From contig DASUGK010000095.1 in assembly GCA_036274075.1 (NCBI GenBank), positions 1-26,553 on the forward strand: a stretch of DNA of 26,553 nucleotides. Reading direction: 5' to 3'. The translations under genes were made by a program, and so were the position numbers. Source of the stretch: CADEED01 sp036274075 (GTDB lineage: Bacteria > Pseudomonadota > Gammaproteobacteria > Steroidobacterales > Steroidobacteraceae). The notes beneath the pieces were generated by a model. The model was not told where the DNA came from, ran no database searches, and was given only the letters and a program-made list of their open reading frames with translations. Within the stretch, counting starts at the first letter, position 1; every line of letters starts with the position of its first letter. Shown here piece by piece: positions 1 to 8,293 of the stretch.

Positions 1-596
1 GGGCGGAATTCCAACTCGGCGTCGCCGGCCTTGAACTTCTGCCCTTCGAGCGGCGGCGCGTCGGACTTGAGCGCGAGGTCCAGCCAGATGGCCGTGCCGG
101 GCTTGGTCCGCGCGACGATCTGCGGCAGTAGCTGGAGCTTCGCGACCTTTTCGGACTGCGCGAACGCGCGGGCCTCTTCGTAGAACACGCCGAGCGAGAT
201 GCGGCGCGAGCCGGGCTCGCCGACCGCCTGGGCCTCGCTGATGCCGCCGCGGCGCAGTCGCTCCAGCAGTCGTCTCTCGCCGGACTCGCTGGGCGGGCTT
301 TCGAGGTACACCCAGAATCCATCCGGTTCCTGGGTGGTGACCTGGCGCGGAATCGAGGCGTACCCCGAGTCCGTCAGTGTCTGCCGGGCACGCGCGGCGA
401 GCTCATTCGTGGCGAAAGGCCCGACGGTGACGCAGCTGCCATCGCCGGTGATGGGTGTGGCCTCGGCGACCAGGCGCAATTGCTCGGCCTCCACCTTCGG
501 CGACACGGGCAGCTCGGCCTCCTTCGGCGCGAGCCATTGCGACCACGCGAAGAACGCGAGATTCACCAGCACCAACACGAAGAAAGCGACACGCAC
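1..596 (-). CDS. SPOR-like single-pass membrane protein, C-terminus beyond window edge
   Basis: I read this frame directly from the reverse strand; it stays open from a GTG at 594-596 to the window edge (198 codons, 3' end missing). Residues about 2-19 are a hydrophobic membrane segment (VRVAFFVLVLVNLAFFAW). A linker follows, then a segment (CVTVGPFATNELAARARQTL, later DGFWVYL) that fits the SPOR fold, a peptidoglycan-binding repeat often found in division or envelope proteins. It starts 23 bp after the coaX stop on the same strand, and a SPOR gene after birA-coaX is a familiar arrangement in gammaproteobacteria. No clear ribosome-binding site was seen and no in-frame ATG is available, so the GTG start is a best guess. 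The second half (residues about 130-198) was not recognised. Confidence 0.75.
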   Translation of the reverse strand, partial: MRVAFFVLVLVNLAFFAWSQWLAPKEAELPVSPKVEAEQLRLVAEATPITGDGSCVTVGPFATNELAARARQTLTDSGYASIPRQVTTQEPDGFWVYLESPPSESGERRLLERLRRGGISEAQAVGEPGSRRISLGVFYEEARAFAQSEKVAKLQLLPQIVARTKPGTAIWLDLALKSDAPPLEGQKFKAGDAELEFR

Positions 597-619
597 GCGG
601 GGCGTGAGTGTAGCAAAGG

Positions 620-1381
620 CTAGCCGCGCGCCAGTACTCCGAGTCCGCGCAGGACCAGGTCGGGCACCACTCGGCAGGGGCTCTTTATATAGCGACGCAA
701 TCGCCTGGCGGCCCCGCCGGTGAGGAGCAGCAGCGGCGCCGCGCGCAACGCGGCACCGGCTTCGAGCATGGCGCGGTCGATCACGGCCGCGGCCGCGAGC
801 GTGGCCCCGGCGGACAGCGCATGTGCGGTATCGCGCGCGAAGCCGCCGCGCGGCACCGGCCTGTCGGCGCGATTCCCGGCTGCGCGCCGGCGAATCCCAT
901 GGGTGCCGTTGAGCAAGCTGTCGATCATGCTGCTGGGGCCGGGCGTGATGAGCCCGCCGAGGTGGCGCCCATCGGCGGTCACCGCATCGATGGTCAGCGC
1001 CGTGCCGATGTTGGCGACCACCGCATGCCGCGCGCCGGCCATGTGATGCGCGGCGATGACGCCCACCCAGCGATCCGCACCCAGCCGCCAGGTGTCGCGA
1101 TAGCCGTTGCGCACGCCGGCCGCGTGGCGTTCCGAGCGCACGAACTCCGCGGGCGCGCCGAACCGCGTCCGCACCGCGGCCTCGAGCGCCCGCTCGAGCT
1201 TCGCGCCGGCGACGCTCACCGCCACCACGCGCGTCACGTCGCGGGGCGCCGCGCGCACCAGCCGATGCAGCGCCGCGGTCTCGCCCGCGTGCGCCAGCGC
1301 CTGCATGCGTCCCAGGCGCGCGCCGCGCAGCAGCGCCCACTTGACGCGCGTGTTGCCGATGTCGACCAGCAACGTGCTCAT
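620..1381 (-). CDS. coaX: Type III pantothenate kinase
   Basis: Catalyses the first step of coenzyme A synthesis, ATP-dependent phosphorylation of pantothenate, in the cytoplasm. The 253-residue product has the ASKHA-fold signatures of the family: an N-terminal phosphate loop VDIGNT (residues 6-11), NGYRDTWRLGADRW (92-105) with Asp103 at the usual catalytic-base position, NIGTALTID (124-132) and GGLITPG (142-148). The ATG at 1379-1381 is chosen because it gives the canonical MSTLLVDIGN start and overlaps the birA stop codon by 3 bp (ATGA), implying translational coupling. The reading frame extends further upstream but that extension is low-complexity and inside birA. Length is normal for the family. 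CoaX type enzymes are insensitive to CoA feedback, so regulation is likely only by operon expression. Confidence 0.93.
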   Translation of the reverse strand: MSTLLVDIGNTRVKWALLRGARLGRMQALAHAGETAALHRLVRAAPRDVTRVVAVSVAGAKLERALEAAVRTRFGAPAEFVRSERHAAGVRNGYRDTWRLGADRWVGVIAAHHMAGARHAVVANIGTALTIDAVTADGRHLGGLITPGPSSMIDSLLNGTHGIRRRAAGNRADRPVPRGGFARDTAHALSAGATLAAAAVIDRAMLEAGAALRAAPLLLLTGGAARRLRRYIKSPCRVVPDLVLRGLGVLARG

Positions 1382-2385
1382 GAATCCGCCCGCACGGTGA
1401 CCTCGCCGGAAATGAATCGCTGCACGCCGCCGGGTGTCTCCACCAGCAACGCACCATGGGTGTCGATGCCGCGCGCGATGCCGCGCGTGACCTCGCCCTG
1501 GTTCTCGATGCGCACTTCGCGGCCGAACAGCACGTCGGCCGCACTCCACCGCTCGAGGTGCGGGGCCAGCCCGGTGCGCGGGAATTCCGCCAGCGCCGGC
1601 AGCAGGCGCGCCAGTAGTTCGGCCACGATGACATTGCGGTCCGGCGCGGGATCGTGGTGCGCGCGGATGTCGTCGGCCGTGTTGCCGGTGGCGGCGACGG
1701 CGGCGCGCGCCTCCTCGTCGAGCATCACGTTGAGCCCCAGGCCGATGACGACGTGCACGGGCCCCGCGGCTTCGGCGCGCATCTCGATGAGGATGCCGCC
1801 GAGTTTGCCGTGCGCGGTGACCAGGTCATTCGGCCACTTGAGCCCGACGCCCTGTACGCCGACGTCGCGCAGCGCGTCGACGACGGCCAGTCCCACGATC
1901 AGGCTCAGCGCGGAAAGATCGGCGGGCATGTCGGGATACTGCCAGGCCAGCGACAGGCAGATGGCTCCGCCCGGCGGCGCGATCCAGCTGCGCCCGCGGC
2001 GCCCGCGGCCACCGGTCTGGTGCTCGGCGAGGATCACCGCGGCCATGCCGGCCGCGGGCGGCAGCGAATCCAGCAGCCGCGTGTTGGTCGACTCGAGCGT
2101 CCATTCGACGCGCAATGCCTCGATGCGCGCGCAGAGATCGGCGCCCAGCAGCGACTCGATGCGTTCCGGCGCGAGCGCGCTGACGCCGGCCGCGAGCCGG
2201 TAGCCCTTGCTGGTCTGCGCGTCGAGCGTCACGCCGAGTTCGCGCAGCTGCTCCACCGCTTTCCACACCGCCGCGCGCGTCACCGAGAGGTCGGCGGCCA
2301 GCGCCTCGCCCGAGACGAAGGCGCGGTCGTCGAGGCGCTGGAATACCCGCTGCGGCAGAGGTCTTTCGGCCGATGCGGTGTTCAC
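1378..2385 (-). CDS. birA: Biotin-[acetyl-CoA-carboxylase] ligase and biotin operon repressor
   Basis: Attaches biotin through biotinyl-AMP to the carrier protein of acetyl-CoA carboxylase and, with its N-terminal DNA-binding domain, can repress biotin genes. The 335-residue product has a winged helix-turn-helix at about residues 10-65 (SVTRAAVWKAVEQLRELGV). The ligase domain follows with the biotinyl-AMP loop GRGRRGRSW (126-134), KWPND (183-187) and GKLGGILIE (193-201), and a C-terminal SH3-like domain ends the protein. The start is GTG at 2383-2385, which overlaps the plsY stop (GTGA). The frame is open far upstream inside plsY, but the wHTH begins only a few residues after this GTG, as in E. 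coli BirA. It is the bifunctional class because the wHTH is present. Confidence 0.93.
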   Translation of the reverse strand: MNTASAERPLPQRVFQRLDDRAFVSGEALAADLSVTRAAVWKAVEQLRELGVTLDAQTSKGYRLAAGVSALAPERIESLLGADLCARIEALRVEWTLESTNTRLLDSLPPAAGMAAVILAEHQTGGRGRRGRSWIAPPGGAICLSLAWQYPDMPADLSALSLIVGLAVVDALRDVGVQGVGLKWPNDLVTAHGKLGGILIEMRAEAAGPVHVVIGLGLNVMLDEEARAAVAATGNTADDIRAHHDPAPDRNVIVAELLARLLPALAEFPRTGLAPHLERWSAADVLFGREVRIENQGEVTRGIARGIDTHGALLVETPGGVQRFISGEVTVRADS

Positions 2386-3029
2386 GTGCGACCGCGCCCG
2401 AACAGCCACAACTTGCGGGCGCGCGACTCGCTGCCGGCGCGCATGCGCTGGATGTTGCCGCGGTGGGTCCAGACCACGAGCACGGCGCAGGCCAGCGCGA
2501 AGCCGAATTGCGGCGTGACGTGTGCGCCATCGCGGACGAGTAGATAGATCGGCATGGCGATGGAGGCGGTGATGGAGGCGAGGCCCACGTAACCCGACAC
2601 CGTGACCACCGCCAGCCAGCTCAGCACCAGCGGCGCCAGCAGCACGATGTCGAGGCCCGCATAGGCGCCGACCAGCGTGGCGACACCCTTGCCGCCGCGA
2701 AAGCCATGCCACACCGGAAACACGTGCCCGAGGATCGCCGCGAAACCGCAGGATGCCGGCAGCCACGCGGCGAGTTCCGTGCTTCCGGCCTCGACGCCAG
2801 GTATAGCGAGCCGCGGCAGCAATGCGGCCGCGATCCAGCCCTTGGCCACGTCGATGATGACCACCCAGATGCCGAAGGCCAGACCCTGCGTGCGCAGCGC
2901 ATTGGTGCTGCCCGCGTTGCCGCTGCCGAGCTTGCGGATGTCCACGCCGCCGCGCAGGCGGCCGACGACCAGGCTGCCGACCACCGATCCGAGCAGGTAG
3001 GCCAGGATCACCTTGAGAATGAAGTCCAT
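2382..3029 (-). CDS. plsY: Glycerol-3-phosphate acyltransferase, acyl-phosphate dependent
   Basis: Inner-membrane enzyme that transfers an acyl group from acyl-phosphate to the sn-1 position of glycerol-3-phosphate, the first step of phospholipid synthesis. The 215-residue product has several hydrophobic spans and all three cytoplasmic motifs of the family: DIRKLGSGNAGSTNALRT (residues about 30-47), GHVFPVWHGFRGGKGVAT (about 101-118) and the C-terminal HRGNIQRMRAGSESR. Length matches E. coli PlsY (about 205). ATG at 3027-3029 gives the usual hydrophobic N-terminus. It is the first gene of the minus-strand run plsY-birA-coaX-SPOR. PlsY is often next to tsaD; here the upstream neighbour is a CtlX-like gene instead, only 15 bp away. 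Confidence 0.94.
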   Translation of the reverse strand: MDFILKVILAYLLGSVVGSLVVGRLRGGVDIRKLGSGNAGSTNALRTQGLAFGIWVVIIDVAKGWIAAALLPRLAIPGVEAGSTELAAWLPASCGFAAILGHVFPVWHGFRGGKGVATLVGAYAGLDIVLLAPLVLSWLAVVTVSGYVGLASITASIAMPIYLLVRDGAHVTPQFGFALACAVLVVWTHRGNIQRMRAGSESRARKLWLFGRGRT

Positions 3030-3044
3030 GGGAACGCGGAAATT

Positions 3045-4001
3045 TCAGCGCAGGAAGACTTCCGCCAGCATACAACGGACGCTCCCACCCCCGTGACGCT
3101 CAATAATATCGACGGGGACCCCCAGCACCGCATCCACCGACGCGTACAGGCGCGCGTACTTGCGGGCGTGCAGGACGTGCTGCGCCGTTGCCGACATCAC
3201 CAGGATCCGCATGTCGCCGAGGTACTCGTCCCAGCTGCCGAGCTCGAGCACGTTGCCGGCGAAGGCCTGCATTTCCGCGTCGTCGATGGCCAGCAGTTCC
3301 CGGCCGGCACCCAGCCGGTTCACCAGGCGGCCGCGATCCATGGGATCCACGTTGTCACGCGCCAGCACCGCGAAGCGCGTGCCGATGCTCATGACCACGT
3401 TGGTGTGGTAGATGGGCGCGCCGCGCTGGTCGGTGGCGCTGAACATCTCGAGGTCGTAGCCCATCTTCTCGGCCCACTCGCGCGCCACGGTCTCGTGCGT
3501 GCGGGGCGAGCGGCAGGCATAGGCCACGCGCTCGACGTGGTCGAGCACCAGGCTGCCGGTGCCCTCGAGGAATCGTCCTTCCTTCTCGTGGTGGGTCAGG
3601 TCGAGGGTGCGGCGGACCTGGAAACCGGTCTGCTGCACGACGGCGTCGATCACTTCCGGTCGCCGCTCCGTGCGGCGGCTCGCGGCCTGCATGGGATACA
3701 GCACCACCGTGCCGTCGGCATGGAAGCTCACCCAGTTGTTGGGAAACACGGCGTCGGGATTGCGTGGCTCGTCGGAATCCGCAGCCACGCACACCGCGAT
3801 GCCCTCGGCCGACAGGGCCATGACGAAGGCGTCGAATTCGGCCTGCGCCTGCGCCGCGGTATGTTCAGAGCCGCCGGCATGCTGGAAAAGATTGGTCTGC
3901 GCCGTCTCGGCGTTGTAGCCGAAGTGCTTCGGCCGGACCATGAGCACCGCCTCGGCGCATTGCGAGGCCACCGCCGGTCCAACCGATTTGCCAACCTGCA
4001 T
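3045..4001 (-). CDS. ctlX: Arginine deiminase-related hydrolase, CtlX type
   Basis: Member of the guanidine-group-modifying superfamily (arginine deiminase, dimethylargininase, amidinotransferase) that uses a Cys-His-Glu/Asp centre. The 318-residue product carries the pattern of the CtlX (citrulline utilisation hydrolase) branch: VRPKHFGYNAET (residues 22-33), FPNNW (86-90), DLTHHEKEGRFLEGTGS (134-150), CRSPRTH (163-169), HTNVVMSIG (199-207), MDRGRLV (221-227) and a C-terminal GGGSVRCMLAEVF with Cys310 as the expected nucleophile. The exact substrate (citrulline, another ureido or guanidino compound) cannot be read from sequence. The start at 3999-4001 leaves about 18 residues before the first conserved strand; an internal ATG at residue 21 is less likely. 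It lies 15 bp upstream of plsY in the same direction, but no functional link to lipid synthesis is evident. Confidence 0.82.
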   Translation of the reverse strand: MQVGKSVGPAVASQCAEAVLMVRPKHFGYNAETAQTNLFQHAGGSEHTAAQAQAEFDAFVMALSAEGIAVCVAADSDEPRNPDAVFPNNWVSFHADGTVVLYPMQAASRRTERRPEVIDAVVQQTGFQVRRTLDLTHHEKEGRFLEGTGSLVLDHVERVAYACRSPRTHETVAREWAEKMGYDLEMFSATDQRGAPIYHTNVVMSIGTRFAVLARDNVDPMDRGRLVNRLGAGRELLAIDDAEMQAFAGNVLELGSWDEYLGDMRILVMSATAQHVLHARKYARLYASVDAVLGVPVDIIERHGGGSVRCMLAEVFLR

Positions 4002-4046
4002 GGCCGACTTCTACATCCCGGACGTGGTAGGCACAATAGCCCGCCC

Positions 4047-4979
4047 ATGACCGACGCCGTACCCACTCTCGACGCCCGATCGACCCAGGATGCGCAGTTC
4101 GCGCGCGACCTGTCGGCGGCCTACGAGGAGTACGGGTTCGTGATCATCCGCAATCACGGCATCGAAAAGCACGTGATCGACCGGTGCCTGGCCTGCTTCA
4201 GGCAGTTCTTCGCGCTGCCCGTGGAGGAGAAGCGCCGTTACCAGTTGCCGGCCGGCGGCGGCGCACGCGGCTACACCCCTTTCGGCATCGAGACGGCCAA
4301 GGGCGCCCAGCACCACGATCTCAAGGAATTCTGGCACGTGGGCCGGGAATTACCGCCGGGCCATCCGTACTCCAAGGACATGGCCCCTAACATCTGGGTG
4401 GACGCCATCCCCGGCTTTCGCGAAACGACGCTCTCTCTATATGAGTCGTTCGACGCGCTCGGCCGGCGGCTGCTGGCGCCCATCGCCTCGAACCTCGGCC
4501 TGGCCCGCGACTACTTCGACGACAAGGTGAATTTCGGCAACAGCGTCCTGCGCATCATCCACTACCCGCCGATGCCGCCCGAGCCTACCCCCTCGGTGCG
4601 CGCCGGCGCCCACGAAGACATCAACGTCATCACGCTGCTGTTGGGCGCGGAAGAGCCAGGGCTGGAAGTGCTCTCGAAGAAGGGCGAATGGCTGCCGATC
4701 AATCCACCTCCCGATTCCCTGGTCTGCAATGTCGGCGACATGCTGCAGCGGCTGACCAACAGGAAGCTGCGCTCCACCACGCACCGCGTGACCAATCCGC
4801 CGCGCGAACGCGCCAGCAAGGCGCGCTACTCGCTGCCGTTCTTCCTGCACTTCAATCCCGATTTTCTCATCGAGACGCTGCCGCAATGCATCGACGCGCA
4901 GCATCCCGACCAGTTCCCGCAGCCCATCACGGCGCACGACTTCCTGCAGGAACGCCTGCGCGAAATCAAGCTCATCTAG
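4047..4979 (+). CDS. 2-oxoglutarate/Fe(II) dioxygenase, isopenicillin N synthase-like
   Basis: Non-haem iron oxygenase of the 2OG-Fe(II)/isopenicillin N synthase family. The 310-residue product shows the N-terminal DIOX_N region (YEEYGFVIIRNHGI, residues 26-39) and a jelly-roll core with the metal triad His189-x-Asp191 (AGAHEDINVITLL) and His246 (STTHRV). The Arg260-x-Ser262 pair (RYSLPFF) expected to hold 2-oxoglutarate is present. Length is normal and the triad complete, so it should be active. The substrate is unknown; relatives are often annotated only as IPNS-like oxygenases and no beta-lactam genes are nearby. ATG at 4047 is chosen because the conserved region starts soon after. It is divergent from ctlX with 45 bp between the starts, and tdk begins 9 bp after its stop, so the two are likely cotranscribed. 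Confidence 0.87.
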   Translation: MTDAVPTLDARSTQDAQFARDLSAAYEEYGFVIIRNHGIEKHVIDRCLACFRQFFALPVEEKRRYQLPAGGGARGYTPFGIETAKGAQHHDLKEFWHVGRELPPGHPYSKDMAPNIWVDAIPGFRETTLSLYESFDALGRRLLAPIASNLGLARDYFDDKVNFGNSVLRIIHYPPMPPEPTPSVRAGAHEDINVITLLLGAEEPGLEVLSKKGEWLPINPPPDSLVCNVGDMLQRLTNRKLRSTTHRVTNPPRERASKARYSLPFFLHFNPDFLIETLPQCIDAQHPDQFPQPITAHDFLQERLREIKLI

Positions 4980-4988
4980 CCTGCCCCG

Positions 4989-5579
4989 ATGGCGAAGCTG
5001 TACTTCTATTACTCGACCATGAACGCGGGTAAATCCACCGCGTTGCTGCAGGCCAGCCACAACTACGAAGAGCGTGGCATGCGCACGCTGCTGTACACCG
5101 CGCAGCTCGATTCGCGCCAGGGCGGCCGCATCCACTCGCGCATCGGCATCGAGCGCGAGGCGCGGCATTTCCATCCGGGCAGCGACCTGAAAAGCGAGAT
5201 CGCCGGCGAACACGCGCGCTCGCGCCTGGCCTGCGTGCTGGTGGACGAGTCGCAGTTCCTCACGCCCCGGCAGGTCAAACAACTCGGTGCCGTGGTCGAC
5301 GAGCTGAACGTTCCGGTGCTTTGTTATGGCCTGCGCACCGACTTCCGCGGCGAACTCTTCCCCGGCAGTGCGCAGCTCCTGGGCTGGGCTGACAACCTGG
5401 TCGAGATCAAGACCATCTGCCATTGCGGCCGTAAAGCCATCATGGTGGTGCGTGTCAAGGCGGATGGTTCGGTGGAGCGCGAAGGCGAGCAGATCGAGAT
5501 CGGCGGCAATGAGCGTTACGTGCCGCTGTGCCGCAGGCACTTTTCGCAAGCCGTTGCCGGAGCAAAGATTCCGGGCTGA
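4989..5579 (+). CDS. tdk: Thymidine kinase, type II
   Basis: Salvage enzyme that phosphorylates thymidine (and deoxyuridine) with ATP in the cytoplasm. The 196-residue product is very close in pattern to E. coli Tdk: Walker A loop MNAGKST (residues 11-17), VLVDESQFL (83-91) with Glu87 as catalytic base, YGLRTDFRGELFPGS (103-117), and a structural zinc site made of Cys144, Cys146, Cys181 and His184 (ICHCGRKA and LCRRHF). IGGNERYVPLC is the nucleoside-binding lasso region. The ATG at 4989 gives the canonical MAKLYFYYS start. It follows the dioxygenase gene by 9 bp. Nothing is missing or unusual. The next gene downstream codes for an outer-membrane receptor grouped with nuclease-like enzymes, which may or may not be a meaningful association with nucleoside salvage. 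Confidence 0.96.
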   Translation: MAKLYFYYSTMNAGKSTALLQASHNYEERGMRTLLYTAQLDSRQGGRIHSRIGIEREARHFHPGSDLKSEIAGEHARSRLACVLVDESQFLTPRQVKQLGAVVDELNVPVLCYGLRTDFRGELFPGSAQLLGWADNLVEIKTICHCGRKAIMVVRVKADGSVEREGEQIEIGGNERYVPLCRRHFSQAVAGAKIPG

Positions 5580-5652
5580 CGAACTGTCAATGTGCGCAAG
5601 ATTCGTACAGCGCACCCATGTTGCGCACGCGCAGCAAGAGGGTCTTCCCGGG

Positions 5653-5694
5653 TTGTAACTCGGTCGTCATCTCATTAACGTGTACTGCATAAAT
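5653..5694 (+). promoter_or_regulatory. Possible promoter with degenerate Pho-box-like repeat before the first TonB receptor
   Basis: Within the 160-bp gap after tdk, TCGTCA (5664-5669) and CATAAA (5688-5693) are spaced 18 bp and match sigma-70 boxes 4/6 each, with an extended TG just before the -10. TTGTAAC (5653-5659) and TCGTCAT (5664-5670) are repeated exactly 11 bp apart, the spacing of PhoB half-sites (consensus CTGTCAT), but they match only 4/7 and 5/7. A stronger ribosome-binding site (GGAGA, 5730-5734) follows before the start codon. The promoter is plausible and the PhoB assignment is weak. Confidence 0.3.
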
Positions 5695-5739
5695 CACGCA
5701 GTGCCGCACAGATGGCCGCGTACAAAACCGGAGATATTC

Positions 5740-8283
5740 ATGCGTAACGTCAGCGGAGCCATGTTGCTTCGATTCCACAAGTATGCCCTCGCGACTGCCG
5801 CGTTGTTAGGCGCGGGATTCGCGAACACCGCGCTTGCCCAATCCACCGGCACCGAAGCCATCGAAGAAAGCATGAGCGAAGTGGTGGTGTCCGCCACGCG
5901 CGTCAGGCAGATCGGCATCGTCGGCGACCAGACGGCGCCGAAATCGCGCGTCACGCTCAACGACGAATACCTGGCGAAGCAGCCTCCGGGACAAACGGTG
6001 TTCCAGGCCATCAACCAGCTGCCGGGCGTCAACTTCACCAACTCCGATCCGTATGGCACTTCGGGCGGCAACCTGCGCATCCGCGGCTTCGACGGCTCGC
6101 GCGTGTCGGTGACCTTCGACGGCGTGCCGTTGAACGACTCCGGCAACTACGCGCTGTTCACCAACCAGATGCTCGATCCGGAGCTGGTGGATCGCGTCGA
6201 CGTCAACCTGGGCACCACGGACGTGGACAGCCCCACGGCCTCAGCCACGGGCGGCACGGTGGCCTACCGCACCAAGCGGCCCACCGACGACTTCTCGAGC
6301 GAGGTGGTTCTCTCGGCCGGTGACTTCGACTACCAGCGCGCCTTCCTGCGCGTCGACACCGGCGAATGGGGCGGCACGGGCATCAAGGCCTTCCTCGCCG
6401 GCTCCTACCAGAGCTACGACAAGTTCAAGGGCCCGGGCGATCTCGAGAAGAAGCAGGTCAATGCCGTGATCCGCAAGGAGTTCGAGAACGGCAACTTCAT
6501 CTCCTTCGCCGCCCACTACAACGAGAACCGCAACGCGTTCTACCGCACGGCCAGCCAGGCCTCTTTCGAGCAGTTCGGCCGCGACTACGACAACCTCGAG
6601 GCCTGCACGCGTGACGATCCCACCAACGGCGTGCGTGACGACGAGAACCGCAACAATGTCGTGGTGCCGCCGCCGGGCGTTTCGGCGAACGACATCCTCG
6701 CCAATCCCTCGAGCTGCACCAACTACTACGGCGTGCGCATCAACCCGTCGAACACGGGCAACATCCGCATCCAGTCGCTATGGAACCTGGGCGAGAACCT
6801 GAAGCTCACGTTTGATCCTTCGTACCAGTACGTGCTGGCGAACGGTGGCGGCACGTCGTTGATCAACGAGACGCCCAACAACGCCGACATCCGCCCGCTG
6901 GGCAACGCCAACGTCACGGGCTGGGACCTGAACGGCGACGGCGACACGATGGACAACGTGCGCTTCTACACGCCCAACACCACCAACACCAACCGCTACG
7001 GTGCGACGGCCTCGCTGATCTGGGATATCAACGAGGACAACCGCGCCCGCCTCGCCTACACCTACGATCGCGCAGAGCATCGCCAGACCGGCCAGTGGGG
7101 CTACATACTGCCCAATGGCGTGGAAGACGTGTTTGCCGGGCGCGAAGGCGAGCGCGTCTTTGCAGCGGACGGCGACATCATCCGCGGCCGCGACCGCTTC
7201 TCGGTGGCCGAGCTGAACCAGTTCGCGCTCGAGTGGCGCGGCCAGTTCGCCGAAGACCGCTTCACGGCCACGGTCGGCGTGCGCGCGCCCTACTTCAAGC
7301 GCGAGCTGAACCAGTACTGCTACACGCCGGACGGCGGCACCGGCAATTCGGGCACCATCCAGGCGCAGGGCGGCGTGTTGTGCACCTCGCGTACACCTAA
7401 CTTCACCTATGCCAACGGCAACGTGGGCTTCCAGGGCAACAATCCCATGGGCGTGCAGTTCATCGCGCCGTGGAGCGACGAGGTGAAGTTCGACGACATC
7501 CTGCCGAACCTGGGCCTCAGCTATAACCCAACCGACAACCAGCAGCTTTATTTCTCGTACGCCGAGGGCCTCTCGGCGCCGCGCACCGACAACCTGTACT
7601 CGGTGCGCCGCCAGGACGATGGCAGCGTGGGCAGCCCGCTGCCGGAATCGGAAACCACCCAGTCGTACGACATCGGCTGGCGCCTCAACCATCCGCGCAC
7701 CATCGCATCGCTCGCGGTGTACCGCATCGACTACACCAACCGCATCGTCTCGACGTTCGACCAGGCGCTGGGCTTCAGCGTGGATCGCAACGTCGGCGAC
7801 GTGAAGGTGCAGGGCGTGGACGCGCAGCTCGGCCAGCGGCTGGGCGACCTGTTCGCGCTCACGGCATCGGTGTCGTACAACGACAGCGAGTTGCTGGACG
7901 ACGTGCCCACGGCCGGCGCGCCCATTCCCACGGCCGGCAAGCAGCTGGTCGAGACGCCGGAGTGGATGTTCACGATGCGCGCCGACATGGACGTGACGCC
8001 AAACCTCCGGGTTGGCCTGCAGGGCAAGAAGGTGGATGAGCGTTTCGGCACGGACCTCAACACCGAAGTTGCGCCCAGCTACACGGTGTTCGACCTCGAC
8101 GTGAACTACAGCTTCTCGTTCAAGGGCGTCGAGCGCGCCGGCATCCAGCTCAACGTCACCAACCTGCTCGACGAGGAGTACTACGGCAACATCAGCTCGG
8201 GCACTGGCGTGGGCACTTCGGTGGGCTTCTACTCCATCGGTGCGCCGCGCACGATCATGGGATCGGTGCGGTTCGAGTTCTGA
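5740..8283 (+). CDS. TonB-dependent outer-membrane receptor (substrate unknown)
   Basis: Outer-membrane beta-barrel that imports a bound ligand using TonB energy. The 847-residue product starts with a signal peptide (second methionine region MLLRFHKYALATAALLGAGFANTALAQ, cleaved after ALA or AQ). The plug domain runs from SEVVVSATR through NLRIRGFDGSRVSVTFDGVP, LNDSGNY and ATGGTVAYRTKRP. A long barrel follows, ending in SVRFEF with the terminal Phe required for outer-membrane insertion. ATG at 5740 has GGAGA 5 nt upstream; an in-frame ATG at 5761 is an alternative still preceding the signal peptide. The EEP-enzyme gene begins 10 bp after the stop, so the receptor probably takes up something that enzyme acts on, for example a phosphorylated organic compound. 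It is not of the siderophore class by any visible motif. Confidence 0.9.
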   Translation: MRNVSGAMLLRFHKYALATAALLGAGFANTALAQSTGTEAIEESMSEVVVSATRVRQIGIVGDQTAPKSRVTLNDEYLAKQPPGQTVFQAINQLPGVNFTNSDPYGTSGGNLRIRGFDGSRVSVTFDGVPLNDSGNYALFTNQMLDPELVDRVDVNLGTTDVDSPTASATGGTVAYRTKRPTDDFSSEVVLSAGDFDYQRAFLRVDTGEWGGTGIKAFLAGSYQSYDKFKGPGDLEKKQVNAVIRKEFENGNFISFAAHYNENRNAFYRTASQASFEQFGRDYDNLEACTRDDPTNGVRDDENRNNVVVPPPGVSANDILANPSSCTNYYGVRINPSNTGNIRIQSLWNLGENLKLTFDPSYQYVLANGGGTSLINETPNNADIRPLGNANVTGWDLNGDGDTMDNVRFYTPNTTNTNRYGATASLIWDINEDNRARLAYTYDRAEHRQTGQWGYILPNGVEDVFAGREGERVFAADGDIIRGRDRFSVAELNQFALEWRGQFAEDRFTATVGVRAPYFKRELNQYCYTPDGGTGNSGTIQAQGGVLCTSRTPNFTYANGNVGFQGNNPMGVQFIAPWSDEVKFDDILPNLGLSYNPTDNQQLYFSYAEGLSAPRTDNLYSVRRQDDGSVGSPLPESETTQSYDIGWRLNHPRTIASLAVYRIDYTNRIVSTFDQALGFSVDRNVGDVKVQGVDAQLGQRLGDLFALTASVSYNDSELLDDVPTAGAPIPTAGKQLVETPEWMFTMRADMDVTPNLRVGLQGKKVDERFGTDLNTEVAPSYTVFDLDVNYSFSFKGVERAGIQLNVTNLLDEEYYGNISSGTGVGTSVGFYSIGAPRTIMGSVRFEF

Positions 8284-8293
8284 GACGGGCCGC

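Noticed and set aside
821..2547. Long plus-strand open frames across coaX, birA and plsY
   Set aside because: They are antisense shadows typical of high-GC coding DNA. The minus-strand frames carry full enzyme motifs; the plus-strand ones are Arg/Ala/Pro/His-rich with no domain.
5592..5615. GTGCGC/GCGCAC inverted repeat after tdk as a terminator
   Set aside because: The stem is only 6 bp with a 12-nt loop and there is no T-rich tract on either strand, so it is too weak to call.
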